This document shows, in pieces, positions 8,157-15,705 of a DNA stretch of 64,000 bases. Each line of letters begins with the position of its first letter. The first letter of the stretch is position 1. The notes under the pieces are model-generated. The model had not been told where the DNA came from and did no database searches. It saw nothing but the letters and a program-made list of their open reading frames with translations. The translations under genes were made by a program, and so were the position numbers. The stretch is from the NCBI GenBank assembly GCA_017439425.1, contig JAFSJE010000020.1:1-64000 (forward strand). The letters are read 5' to 3'. This DNA is from Oscillospiraceae bacterium. GTDB lineage: Bacteria > Bacillota > Clostridia > Oscillospirales > Oscillospiraceae.

Positions 8157-9014
8157 ATGAAAGTATTACTTGCAGGTGCGTTCGGAAATCTCGGCGCTGA
8201 AATTCTCAAGAGCCTCGTTGCCCACGGCCACGACGTTGTCGCCGCCGACCTCAAGGAGCGTCCCGTTGAGGGAACTGAGGGAAAGTACAAATTCGTATCC
8301 ATCGACGCCACCAATTCCGCGACCCTCAAGGGAATCTGCGACGGCGTAGAGGTCGTAATCACCACTATGGGACTTACCGGAGCTTCCACTAAGTTCACCT
8401 CCTATGATATCGACCACCGCGGCAATATGAACCTCTATGAGGAGGCTAAGCGCGCCGGAGTCAAGAAGTTCAACTACATCTCCGTTATCTCCTGCGACGA
8501 GCCGGGCGCTGAGAAGGTGCCGATGCTCCACGCGAAGTACCTCGTTGAGCAGGAGATCAAGAAGCAGCCGATGGATTGGATAATCTACCGCCCGACAGGA
8601 TATTTCTACGATATCTGCAAGGTATTCAAGCCCTACGTAGATAAGGGCGAGATGCAGCTGCTCAAGGGCTACGGCGGAGTAAAGGCGAACGTAGTCGACT
8701 GCCCGGACTTTGCAAACTTCATCGTCGAGCACATGTGCGACAAGAACGTCACCTACAACGTCGGCGGCAAGGAGACCTACACCTACGAAGAGATGGCGGA
8801 TATGTGCTTCAAGGCTGCGGGCAAGCCGACCAAGATCAAGTGGGCACCCATCTGGCTCTTCGGAATCCTCGCAAACCTCCCGAAGATCAGAAAAGAGGGC
8901 AAGCACGATATAATCCTCTTCTCCCGCTGGACTCTCAGCCACGACCTCGTCGGCGACACCATGATAGGCGACAGGAGCTTCAAGAAATACATCAAGGATT
9001 ACTTCGGAAAGTGA
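8157..9014 (+). CDS. NmrA-like/atypical short-chain dehydrogenase
   Basis: Rossmann-fold NAD(P)-binding protein of 285 residues. The glycine motif MKVLLAGAFGNLGAEIL, the acidic turn VVAADLKERP and the pattern FNYISVISCDEPGAEKVPMLHAKYLVEQ match NmrA/SDRa proteins. The tyrosine-lysine catalytic pair of classical SDR enzymes is replaced by HAKYLVE, as in atypical members. The substrate is unknown. GGAGG lies 8 bases before the ATG. It sits between the flavoredoxin and the DUF1295 gene, so it may act on the same small molecule. Confidence 0.8.
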   Translation: MKVLLAGAFGNLGAEILKSLVAHGHDVVAADLKERPVEGTEGKYKFVSIDATNSATLKGICDGVEVVITTMGLTGASTKFTSYDIDHRGNMNLYEEAKRAGVKKFNYISVISCDEPGAEKVPMLHAKYLVEQEIKKQPMDWIIYRPTGYFYDICKVFKPYVDKGEMQLLKGYGGVKANVVDCPDFANFIVEHMCDKNVTYNVGGKETYTYEEMADMCFKAAGKPTKIKWAPIWLFGILANLPKIRKEGKHDIILFSRWTLSHDLVGDTMIGDRSFKKYIKDYFGK

Positions 9015-9025
9015 GGCAGTGAATT

Positions 9026-9823
9026 ATGTATTGGAACCTTCTCTGGATAGTTTTCGTTGTATGTCTCGCGGCGTGCTGTGTGGGCTTTAAGAAATTCGTG
9101 TGGTTTATGTCCATAGGCTACGGCTTCGCGGTCGCCGCCGGAGCTGTTGCGATCGGCATTATCTTCGCTGTCGTCGGCGGACTCAATATCTGGACGATAA
9201 TCATGCTCATACTCTTCGTTATCTACGGCATCCGTCTCGGCGGCTTCCTGCTCGTGCGTGAGCTGAAGAACGCCAACTACCGCAAGACACTTGATGAGGC
9301 CACCAAGACCGAAAAGCCCATGCCGTTTTTCGTCCTCTTTGTTATGTGGATATTCCTCGCCGCGCTCTACACCATGCAGCTCAGCCCCGTATTCTACCGC
9401 ATCGCCAACGGCGCGCAGGACGTAATTGTGCCGATAATCGGAATTGTAATCAGCGTCTGCGGCATCGTTCTCGAGGCGCTCAGCGATAAGCAGAAGTCTG
9501 AGCAGAAGGCAAAGAATCCGAAAATGGCGGCGATGGACGGACTTTTCAAGCTTGTTCGCTGCCCCAACTATCTCGGTGAGATAACCTTCTGGACCGGCGT
9601 TTTCGTCGGCTCTCTGACCGCGCTTCAGGGCTGGGGACAGTGGCTCTTTGCCATTCTCGCGTGGATATCCATCATCATCATTATGCTCAACGGCGCTCAG
9701 CGCCTTGAAGCACGCCAGAACAAGAACTACGGCAAGGATAAGAAGTATCAGGAATACGTTAAGAAAACTCCGCTCATCATCCCGTTTATCCCGCTTTACA
9801 CTCTACAGAAAAAGGAGAAGTAA
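9026..9823 (+). CDS. DUF1295 / steroid 5-alpha-reductase-family membrane protein
   Basis: Integral membrane protein of 265 residues with about six transmembrane segments. The C-terminal block RCPNYLGEITFWTGVFVG and the later RLEARQNKNYG are the cofactor/active-site signature shared by DUF1295, steroid 5-alpha reductases and isoprenylcysteine methyltransferases. Eukaryotic relatives reduce enone double bonds in steroids with NADPH; bacterial DUF1295 members are mostly uncharacterised. It is cotranscribed with a flavin reductase, an SDR and a TetR repressor, which makes a membrane-embedded reductase for a lipophilic enone plausible but unproven. Confidence 0.8.
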   Translation: MYWNLLWIVFVVCLAACCVGFKKFVWFMSIGYGFAVAAGAVAIGIIFAVVGGLNIWTIIMLILFVIYGIRLGGFLLVRELKNANYRKTLDEATKTEKPMPFFVLFVMWIFLAALYTMQLSPVFYRIANGAQDVIVPIIGIVISVCGIVLEALSDKQKSEQKAKNPKMAAMDGLFKLVRCPNYLGEITFWTGVFVGSLTALQGWGQWLFAILAWISIIIIMLNGAQRLEARQNKNYGKDKKYQEYVKKTPLIIPFIPLYTLQKKEK

Positions 9824-9826
9824 GAT

Positions 9827-10486
9827 ATGACTCCGATTCTCGCAATAGTTGACTATATTCCCGTAATTATGTTCGGCGTTACCGGAATAATAATTATGCG
9901 GGATCTCTACAATAAGTGCTCCAAGGGCGCGTTCGCGCTCATGTCTGCCGGAACTATTATGGTGCTGTGGGCGGGCGCTTATAAGGCGACGTGGAAGCTT
10001 CTTTACACGCTGAACGTCGCGGACTTTTTCAGGATGAATCAGCAGTTTCTTCCGATGCAGGCGGCGGGCTTTCTGCTTATGGGTCTCGGACTCATGGCGG
10101 CGACCTTTTTGAAGCAGGGCAAGGGCAAGCAGTATTCATTTTTAATGCTCCCGATGCTTGCAAAGGTCATAGCAGACGAGGGCGGCCCCGAGCCTCAGAC
10201 GGGCGCGATGTTCTTCATCGTATTCATGGTGCTCGGACTTCTCGGCGTGTGCGTTGCGCTCAGCGTTATTGCCGCGAGAATGAAGAAGCCCATCTCGATA
10301 ATCTTCTTTGTGGTGAGCTTCATTCTTCTGCTCGCGATGGGCTACCTCGGCAGCCGCGAGTTCGGCAGCGACCCCGTTATGAACTGGGTAGAGGAGTGCA
10401 TCAACATCGCCGCGCAGATTTGCCTGCTTGCGGGAGTTGTGGTTCTCGACAAGTCCGGTCTTAAAGAGCGCGAGAGCCTCAAATAA
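9827..10486 (+). CDS. Multi-pass membrane protein, last gene of the TetR operon
   Basis: About 219 residues with six or seven hydrophobic helices, starting three bases after the DUF1295 stop with AAAAGGAGAAG upstream. The family was not recognised. Like the first gene of the operon it has long aliphatic segments and few charged residues, but no clear sequence similarity between the two was found by eye. A terminator follows directly. Confidence 0.7.
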   Translation: MTPILAIVDYIPVIMFGVTGIIIMRDLYNKCSKGAFALMSAGTIMVLWAGAYKATWKLLYTLNVADFFRMNQQFLPMQAAGFLLMGLGLMAATFLKQGKGKQYSFLMLPMLAKVIADEGGPEPQTGAMFFIVFMVLGLLGVCVALSVIAARMKKPISIIFFVVSFILLLAMGYLGSREFGSDPVMNWVEECINIAAQICLLAGVVVLDKSGLKERESLK

Positions 10487-10499
10487 TTGGAGTTTAGCA

Positions 10500-10539
10500 A
10501 AAAAAGGGCGGTTTCAACAATTTGAAGCCGCCTTTTTTG
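10500..10539 (+). terminator. Terminator of the TetR operon
   Basis: GGCGGTTTCAA pairs with TTGAAGCCGCC (one G-U pair) and is followed by TTTTTTG. Confidence 0.8.
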
Positions 10540-10551
10540 TACGTTTTGTGA

Positions 10552-10580
10552 TTGAACTATGGACAAAACGGTGTTATAAT
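10552..10580 (+). promoter_or_regulatory. Promoter of the GtrA-DUF1858-TtcA operon
   Basis: TTGAAC (10552-10557), 17 bases, TATAAT (10575-10580), 46 bases before the GtrA start. Confidence 0.65.
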
Positions 10581-10626
10581 ATATTGTTGTAGAAAAGCAG
10601 ATATTTATGATGTGAGGGTACGCCGA

Positions 10627-11163
10627 ATGAAGCGCTTTTTGAAGAAATACTTTGATGCGAAGCTCCTGAAGTTTTTCCTCTTCGGGCTTCTCAACAATGC
10701 TCTCGGAGCGATCATAATCTACTCTCTCTATAATCTCGCGGGCTTCAATTATTGGTTTGCCTCTGCGACAAATTACGTCATAATCGGAATATTCAGCTAC
10801 TTTGTAAACAAAAAAATCACCTTTAAGGTCAAGGCGGACAAGCTCATGCCCGTTCGCTTTGCTTTCAATATCGCCTGCTGCTATCTTATCGGCTATTCCG
10901 TTGCCCAGCCTGTTGTGCGGCTCGTGCTCGAAAACGCCAACGAATGGCTGCGCGACCACATTTCAATAGCGGTCGGTATAGGGCTTTACAGCGTTCTCAA
11001 TTACTTCGGTCAGCGCCTTTTCGTATTCCGCGCGGACAAGCAGGAATCGGTGGACGTGTATGAGGACGAGGTGCTCGACGAGGTAATGGACGGGCTCGAC
11101 GAGATGTTCGACGCAGGCGAAGAGGAGAAGGAAGAAACTGACGAAACCCCGGAGGAAAAATAA
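10627..11163 (+). CDS. GtrA-like family membrane protein
   Basis: About 178 residues with four transmembrane helices in the first 140 residues (LLKFFLFGLLNNALGAIIIY, then FSYFVNKKITF and YFGQRLFVF), the GtrA fold. GtrA proteins help move undecaprenyl-linked sugars across the membrane for glycosylation of envelope polymers. After the helices comes an unusual ~40-residue acidic tail (EDEVLDEVMDGLDEMFDAGE and EEEKEETDE), predicted cytoplasmic. The ATG at 10627 follows GAGGGTACGC; an upstream in-frame ATG at 10552 overlaps the promoter. The stop overlaps the next start by one base. Confidence 0.85.
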   Translation: MKRFLKKYFDAKLLKFFLFGLLNNALGAIIIYSLYNLAGFNYWFASATNYVIIGIFSYFVNKKITFKVKADKLMPVRFAFNIACCYLIGYSVAQPVVRLVLENANEWLRDHISIAVGIGLYSVLNYFGQRLFVFRADKQESVDVYEDEVLDEVMDGLDEMFDAGEEEKEETDETPEEK

Positions 11164-11381
11164 TGTTTAAGGTCACAAAGGAAACAACAATGGGCGAGAT
11201 GCTCAGCCACGATGTCGGAATTGCATATCTTCTCATGGAGTCGGGAATGCACTGCGTAGGCTGCCCGAGCTCAATCGGCGAGAGCCTTGAGGAGGCGTGC
11301 ATGGTACACGGCATCGACGTTGACGATGTGCTCGAGGCGATCAACGACTATCTTGACGCAAAGCAGTACGAGGGTCAGTAA
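11163..11381 (+). CDS. DUF1858 disulfide-redox domain protein
   Basis: 72-residue cytoplasmic protein of the DUF1858 family (hybrid-cluster-protein-associated disulfide redox domain). The core MLSHDVGIAYLLMESGMHCVG carries the CVGCP cysteine pair. Proteins of this family are thought to take part in redox or sulfur chemistry. The stop at 11381 directly abuts the start of the TtcA-like gene, so the two are tightly coupled; it could act as a redox partner or sulfur carrier for that enzyme. That link is inference. Confidence 0.85.
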   Translation: MFKVTKETTMGEMLSHDVGIAYLLMESGMHCVGCPSSIGESLEEACMVHGIDVDDVLEAINDYLDAKQYEGQ

Positions 11382-12218
11382 GTGGGTAGAGAGCTCGCAG
11401 AGCACGAGAAGATCGAGCGCAGCATAATAAAAAAATACCGCAAGGAGATATGGAATCCGTTTACCTACGCGGTGAAGAAATACGAGCTTATCCGCGAGGG
11501 CGACTCTATCGCGGTCTGCATTTCCGGCGGCAAGGACTCTATGCTGCTCGCAAAGCTCATGCAGGAGATCCACGCTCACGGCGGCGTGCCGTTTACGCTG
11601 AAATTCATCGTAATGGACCCGGGCTACAACCCTGCAAACCGTGCAAAAATTGAGGAAAATCTCGCAAAGCTCCATATAGACGCCGAGATTTTTACCTCGG
11701 ATATTTTCGATATCGCAAATAATGCAGGAGGCAATCCTTGCTATCTCTGCGCAAGGATGCGCCGCGGTACGCTCTACGCCAAGGCGCGAGAGCTCGGCTG
11801 CACAAAAATCGCGCTGGGGCACCACTTTAACGACGTAATCGAAACGACCGTTATGGGAATGTTCTTCGGCGCTCAGATTCAGGCGATGCTGCCGAAGCTT
11901 CACTCCACGAATTTTCCTGGAATGGAGCTTATCCGACCGATGTACTGCATCCATGAGGAGGATATCCTCGCTTGGTGCCGGTATAATGAACTAAGCTTTA
12001 TCCAGTGCGCGTGCCGCTTTACCGAGTACGCCGCGAAGGACGAGATGACAAGCAAGCGCAAGGAGGTTAAGGAGCTTCTGCGTGAGCTGAAAAAGGATAA
12101 TCCGGATATTGAGAAGAGCATTTTCAACTCCATCCACACTGTCTCGCTCGATACGATGGTGGGATGGAAGACAAAGGGCGAGGAACATACGTTTTTGGAG
12201 CACTATTACGATACTTAA
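11382..12218 (+). CDS. TtcA-like PP-loop ATPase (tRNA thiolation type)
   Basis: 278 residues of the TtcA/TtuA family, which adenylate a tRNA base and insert sulfur with an iron-sulfur cluster. The PP-loop VCISGGKDSMLLAKL is clear. The motif NPCYLCARMRRG supplies a CxxC pair and CACRFTEYAAKDEM the further cysteines that can hold the cluster. The GTG start follows the DUF1858 stop with no gap, with GAGG upstream. The exact tRNA position is not predictable; clostridial members often act on substrates other than C32. Confidence 0.8.
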   Translation: MGRELAEHEKIERSIIKKYRKEIWNPFTYAVKKYELIREGDSIAVCISGGKDSMLLAKLMQEIHAHGGVPFTLKFIVMDPGYNPANRAKIEENLAKLHIDAEIFTSDIFDIANNAGGNPCYLCARMRRGTLYAKARELGCTKIALGHHFNDVIETTVMGMFFGAQIQAMLPKLHSTNFPGMELIRPMYCIHEEDILAWCRYNELSFIQCACRFTEYAAKDEMTSKRKEVKELLRELKKDNPDIEKSIFNSIHTVSLDTMVGWKTKGEEHTFLEHYYDT

Positions 12219-12226
12219 AGAGGTAG

Positions 12227-12250
12227 AAGGTTGAAACAAGTTTCAACCTT
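12227..12250 (+). terminator. Hairpin after the TtcA-like gene
   Basis: AAGGTTGAAA and TTTCAACCTT form a perfect 10-bp stem with loop CAAG, 8 bases after the stop. The T tract is short, so termination may be partial. Confidence 0.55.
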
Positions 12251-12307
12251 ATTGAAATCCAAGCCGTTTTTCTCGCCGCAAGCGGCAACCGAAAAACATG
12301 GCGCTTT

Positions 12308-12365
12308 ATGACCATTCCTTTTATGGCCATTTTGTGCCTTTAATATTTGTGAAAGGAATAGTCAT
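12308..12365 (+). promoter_or_regulatory. Inverted repeat covering a ribosome binding site
   Basis: ATGACCATTCCTTT (12308-12321) pairs with GAAAGGAATAGTCAT (12351-12365), with one mismatch. The right arm contains the AAAGGA ribosome site of the nucleotidyltransferase gene (start 12370). If transcribed, the hairpin would hide that site. Either a translational control element or a repeat remnant. Confidence 0.4.
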
Positions 12366-12369
12366 AAAT

Positions 12370-13284
12370 ATGAAGACTACGCTTGTTATTATGGCAGCAG
12401 GTCTCGGCTCGCGCTTTGGCGAGGGCATAAAGCAGCTCACGCCGGTCGGCGAGAGAGGCGAGATCATAATGGACTACTCTATCCACGACGCGATAGAGGT
12501 CGGCTTTGAGCGCATAATATTCGTTATTCGCCGCGATATCGAAAAGGAGTTCCGCGAGGTCATCGGGGAGAGGATCGAAAAGGTCTGCGCCTCTCTCGGC
12601 GTTCAGGTGGACTGCGCCTTTCAGGCACTCGACGATCTGCCGGACGGTTTTGCGCTTCCGGAGGGCAGAACGAAGCCCTGGGGCACCTGCCACGCTGTTC
12701 TTGCCTGCCGCGACCTCATTGACAGCCCGTTTGCCGTCATCAATGCCGACGATTACTACGGCAAGGAGGCGTTTAAGCTCGTTCACAACTTCCTCAAGAC
12801 CGCCGAGGCGGATAATGAGCTCTGCATGGCGGGATACATACTCAAAAATACTCTGTCCGAGTCCGGCGGCGTGACCCGCGGCGTCTGCAAGGTCGACGCA
12901 AGCGGCCGCTTAAAACGCATCGACGAGACGCGCCATATCGAAAAGACCGCCGAGGGCGCGAGAGCCGACGGTGTCGATCTTGATCCGGAGAGCATAGTTT
13001 CGATGAATATGTTCGGACTGCCGCTCCAGTTTATGGAAGCCCTCGAGAAGGGCTTTGAGGAGTTTCTCGGTCAGATGGCTGACCCGCTGACGAGCGAGTT
13101 TCTCATTCCGATCTTCGTTAACCGCATGCTCACCGAGGGCAAGGTCAGCGTTAAGGTGCTCGAGACGCACGATAAGTGGTTCGGCATGACATACAAGGAG
13201 GACACAGAGGGCGTCCGTGAGGCTTTCCGCGAGTACGTCAGAAAGGGCGTTTATTCGCCCGACCTGTTCTCAGACCTGAAATAA
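12370..13284 (+). CDS. Sugar-phosphate nucleotidyltransferase
   Basis: NTP_transferase family protein of about 304 residues that would join an NTP to a sugar phosphate or related small molecule. The N-terminal signature LVIMAAGLGSRFGEGIKQL is the nucleotide-binding loop, with the metal-binding aspartate in VINADDYYGKEAF near residue 122. No left-handed beta-helix acyltransferase domain follows. The ATG at 12370 has GAAAGGA about 12 bases upstream, a rather long spacing, inside an inverted repeat. The specific sugar is not predictable. It stands alone between two hairpins. Confidence 0.8.
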   Translation: MKTTLVIMAAGLGSRFGEGIKQLTPVGERGEIIMDYSIHDAIEVGFERIIFVIRRDIEKEFREVIGERIEKVCASLGVQVDCAFQALDDLPDGFALPEGRTKPWGTCHAVLACRDLIDSPFAVINADDYYGKEAFKLVHNFLKTAEADNELCMAGYILKNTLSESGGVTRGVCKVDASGRLKRIDETRHIEKTAEGARADGVDLDPESIVSMNMFGLPLQFMEALEKGFEEFLGQMADPLTSEFLIPIFVNRMLTEGKVSVKVLETHDKWFGMTYKEDTEGVREAFREYVRKGVYSPDLFSDLK

Positions 13285-13286
13285 AC

Positions 13287-13988
13287 CTACGAGAGAAGCT
13301 CCTCATTACGGAGCTTCTCTTTTAATTTGCCGAGCGCGCGTTTTTCAATGCGCGAGACGTAGGAACGGGAAATGTTCAGCTTATCGGATATCTCGCGCTG
13401 AGTGATGGGCTTTATGCCGCCGAGACCGTAGCGCAGGGTGATTATCTCCTTCTCGCGCTCGTCAAGGAGCGCGTCGACGCCCTCGCGCATGGCGCGCAGC
13501 GCCTCATCGCCGGCGAGTGCCTCGACTATATCGTCCTCAACGCTGACGACGTCGATTATAGACAGCGTGCCGCCCTCGGGGTCTGAGTCGAGCGTATCGG
13601 AGAGGGAGACGTCGCCGGCACTTTTTTTGAGTGAACGGAAGTGCATAAGTATCTCATTTTCTATGCATCGCGATGCATAGGTCGCAAGGCGCACGCCCTT
13701 TGAGGGCTTGTATGTCGAAATTCCCTTTATAAGTCCGATGGTACCTATGGATATAAGGTCGTCCTGATCCGACTGTGAGACGTAGTATTTCTTGATTATG
13801 TGCGCCACGAGCCGGAGATTGTGCTCTATGAGCGTATTGCGGGCGCTGATATCTCCATTAACGGCGCGCCGGACGTATTCATCCTCCTCCGCCTGGCTTA
13901 AGGGCTTCGGAAAAGCGCTCTCAGATCCGGTGAGCCGGAGCATGAGAAACGGGAAGGACATGATGAGGGCAATAAAAGAATGGAGCAT
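13287..13988 (-). CDS. sigK: RNA polymerase sporulation sigma factor SigK
   Basis: Late mother-cell sigma factor that directs coat and spore-maturation genes. Region 2 holds NTLIEHNLRLVAHIIKKY, DLISIGTIGLIKGI and ATYASRCIENEILMHFRSL. Region 4 ends with the helix-turn-helix ISRSYVSRIEKRALGKL, closer to SigK than to SigE. The first ~25 residues (LHSFIALIMSFPFLMLRL) are hydrophobic, like the pro-sequence removed at the membrane. The gene is whole: no skin-type insertion. The start at 13988 follows AAAGGCGGTG; an in-frame ATG at 14018 has no ribosome site. Last gene of the mtaB operon or read from its own promoter. Its 3' coding end also forms the terminator of the plus-strand gene. Confidence 0.93.
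   Translation of the reverse strand: MLHSFIALIMSFPFLMLRLTGSESAFPKPLSQAEEDEYVRRAVNGDISARNTLIEHNLRLVAHIIKKYYVSQSDQDDLISIGTIGLIKGISTYKPSKGVRLATYASRCIENEILMHFRSLKKSAGDVSLSDTLDSDPEGGTLSIIDVVSVEDDIVEALAGDEALRAMREGVDALLDEREKEIITLRYGLGGIKPITQREISDKLNISRSYVSRIEKRALGKLKEKLRNEELLS
13292..13324 (+). terminator. Terminator of the nucleotidyltransferase gene, inside the sigK 3' end
   Basis: AGAGAAGCTCC (13292-13302) and GGAGCTTCTCT (13310-13320) form an 11-bp stem followed by TTTTAA on the plus strand. The same bases encode the last residues of SigK on the other strand. Confidence 0.75.
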
Positions 13989-14031
13989 AACAACACCGCC
14001 TTTTTCGTTATGCTCCATTATATTTTCGTAT

Positions 14032-14811
14032 TTATTCAGTTATTCTTATCGCTTCGACAGAGAGGCACCTTCCGGTTTTTTCGTCAATCTCAAAAATCGC
14101 GCCCTCCATTTTGCAGGAACCCGGCGCCGGCATATACTGCTGGCGGCGCGGCTCACCGAGAAAGCGCGAAATGCTCTGCTCCGGCTTCACGCCTAGTATG
14201 CTGAGTGCGGGACCGGTCATTCCGAGGTCTGTGATAAAGCCGGTGCCGTTAGGAAGCACCGTCGCGTCCGAGGTCTGAACGTGGGTGTGCGTACCCCAGA
14301 CCGCGCTCGCTCTGCCGTCGAGATACCACGCCATAGCTGCCTTTTCGCTCGTCGCCTCGGCGTGAAAATCCACAAGCACGACCCTCGCGGGATTCTCCTT
14401 TATGAGCTTATCTGCTCGGAAGAAGGGGTTATCGCTCTGTAAATCCATTCCGACTCTGCCGATGAGGTTTATCACAAGCACTTCTCCGAACGGCGCGTCG
14501 TACACTCTGTGACCCGTTCCGCTCGAGAGAGGCGAGAGATTGTCGGGGCGGAGTATGTAGCGGTTGTCGTCGAGATAGGGGATTATGTTCTGGCGCGAGA
14601 AGGTGTGGTTTCCGAGCGTTATGACGTCGGCTCCCGCGTCGAAAATCGCGTCCGCCTGCGCGGGCGTGAGCCCGACTACCGAGGCGTTCTCGCCGTTTAC
14701 TACAGTGAACGCTATATTCTTGAGCTTTTTGAAGGCTCTGAGCTTTTTTGAGAGAAACTCGAGGCCGTTTTCGCCGAAAACGTCGCCGATAGCAAGAATG
14801 TTTACTGACAT
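14032..14811 (-). CDS. TIGR00282-family metallophosphoesterase (YmdB-like)
   Basis: 259-residue dimetal phosphoesterase. The metal ligands are visible in order: ILAIGDVFGENG, VVNGENAS, ITLGNHTF, LVDFHAEATSEK and VWGTHTHVQTSD. Bacillus YmdB hydrolyses 2',3'-cyclic AMP and affects the choice between motility and biofilm, and the genes are often near rny or sporulation genes. Here it lies between the lipid-kinase gene and sigK, so a link to sporulation is possible. The ATG at 14811 lies 10 bases after the lipid-kinase stop, with AAGGAG upstream. Confidence 0.9.
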   Translation of the reverse strand: MSVNILAIGDVFGENGLEFLSKKLRAFKKLKNIAFTVVNGENASVVGLTPAQADAIFDAGADVITLGNHTFSRQNIIPYLDDNRYILRPDNLSPLSSGTGHRVYDAPFGEVLVINLIGRVGMDLQSDNPFFRADKLIKENPARVVLVDFHAEATSEKAAMAWYLDGRASAVWGTHTHVQTSDATVLPNGTGFITDLGMTGPALSILGVKPEQSISRFLGEPRRQQYMPAPGSCKMEGAIFEIDEKTGRCLSVEAIRITE

Positions 14812-14820
14812 AACTCCTCC

Positions 14821-15705
14821 TTAAATCAAGAGCTTCAGCGCTTTTTGGTGGTTTTCTATGCTGACCGCGCCATGTTTTCCGCCGTCCTCGCCGTCAATCG
14901 TCCACGCGACGGGCTCAGAGAAGGCAATCGTAAGGCTGCGGGTGTGCAGAAGCACCGTGTTGTCGGTGTTGAAGGTCTTTGTGAGCACGTCGGATATGAC
15001 GAGATTGAGGTCAACTATGTCCTTCGGCATTCTGATGAGCAGAACCTCGAAAAGCCCGTCATCGAGTGCAACGTCCTCAATGGGAAGCTCGATCACGCCC
15101 GCAACGCGAGTTGAATTGACAATCGCACCGAAGATGAAATCGTCCTCTATTTCGCCTGCGTCGTATTTCACCTTCGCGTGAACGCTCTGCACGTTCTGGA
15201 TAGAGCCGAGGGCGTGGGCAATATAGGCGAGGTAGCCCCAGTTGTTTTTGTCCTCCTGCGGGGTGACGTAGCTTATCTCCGTAAAAGCGCCGAAGGCTGA
15301 GACGTAGCCGAAGTAGCGGCCGTTCATCTCTCCGACGTCGACGATGCGTATGTTATCGCCCGCGACGTGCTCAATTACCTCCTCGGTAGTGCGCGGGAGA
15401 GAGAAGGAGGAAGCCATATCGTTTGTAGTGCCGAGAGGGATATACCCGACCACCGGGCGCTTCTCCTCGGGCAGGCGCATAATGCCGTTGAGTACCTCGC
15501 TCAGAGTACCGTCGCCGCCGTTGCAGACTATTTTATCGAAATCGGCGCCGTACTTGTATGCAAATGCCGTCGCGTCGCCGCTCTTTTCAGTTACCATAAC
15601 GGTAAGAGCCTCGCCGCCCCTGCCGAGCGCCTCGACGATTGATAGCAGGTAGTTTTTTATAAGACCCTTGCCGGAAACAGGGTTTACTATCAGCAGAGTT
15701 TTCAT
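14821..15705 (-). CDS. YegS/DagK-type lipid kinase
   Basis: 294-residue kinase of the diacylglycerol/sphingosine kinase fold that phosphorylates diacylglycerol or a related lipid with ATP. The nucleotide loop is VCNGGDGTLSEVLNGI near residue 65, preceded by LLIVNPVSGKG and followed by IPLGTTNDMASSF. It is cytoplasmic and acts at the inner membrane face. The start overlaps the mtaB stop by 4 bases (ATGA), so the two are coupled. In Gram-positive cells this enzyme recycles the diacylglycerol made during lipoteichoic acid synthesis. Confidence 0.88.
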   Translation of the reverse strand: MKTLLIVNPVSGKGLIKNYLLSIVEALGRGGEALTVMVTEKSGDATAFAYKYGADFDKIVCNGGDGTLSEVLNGIMRLPEEKRPVVGYIPLGTTNDMASSFSLPRTTEEVIEHVAGDNIRIVDVGEMNGRYFGYVSAFGAFTEISYVTPQEDKNNWGYLAYIAHALGSIQNVQSVHAKVKYDAGEIEDDFIFGAIVNSTRVAGVIELPIEDVALDDGLFEVLLIRMPKDIVDLNLVISDVLTKTFNTDNTVLLHTRSLTIAFSEPVAWTIDGEDGGKHGAVSIENHQKALKLLI

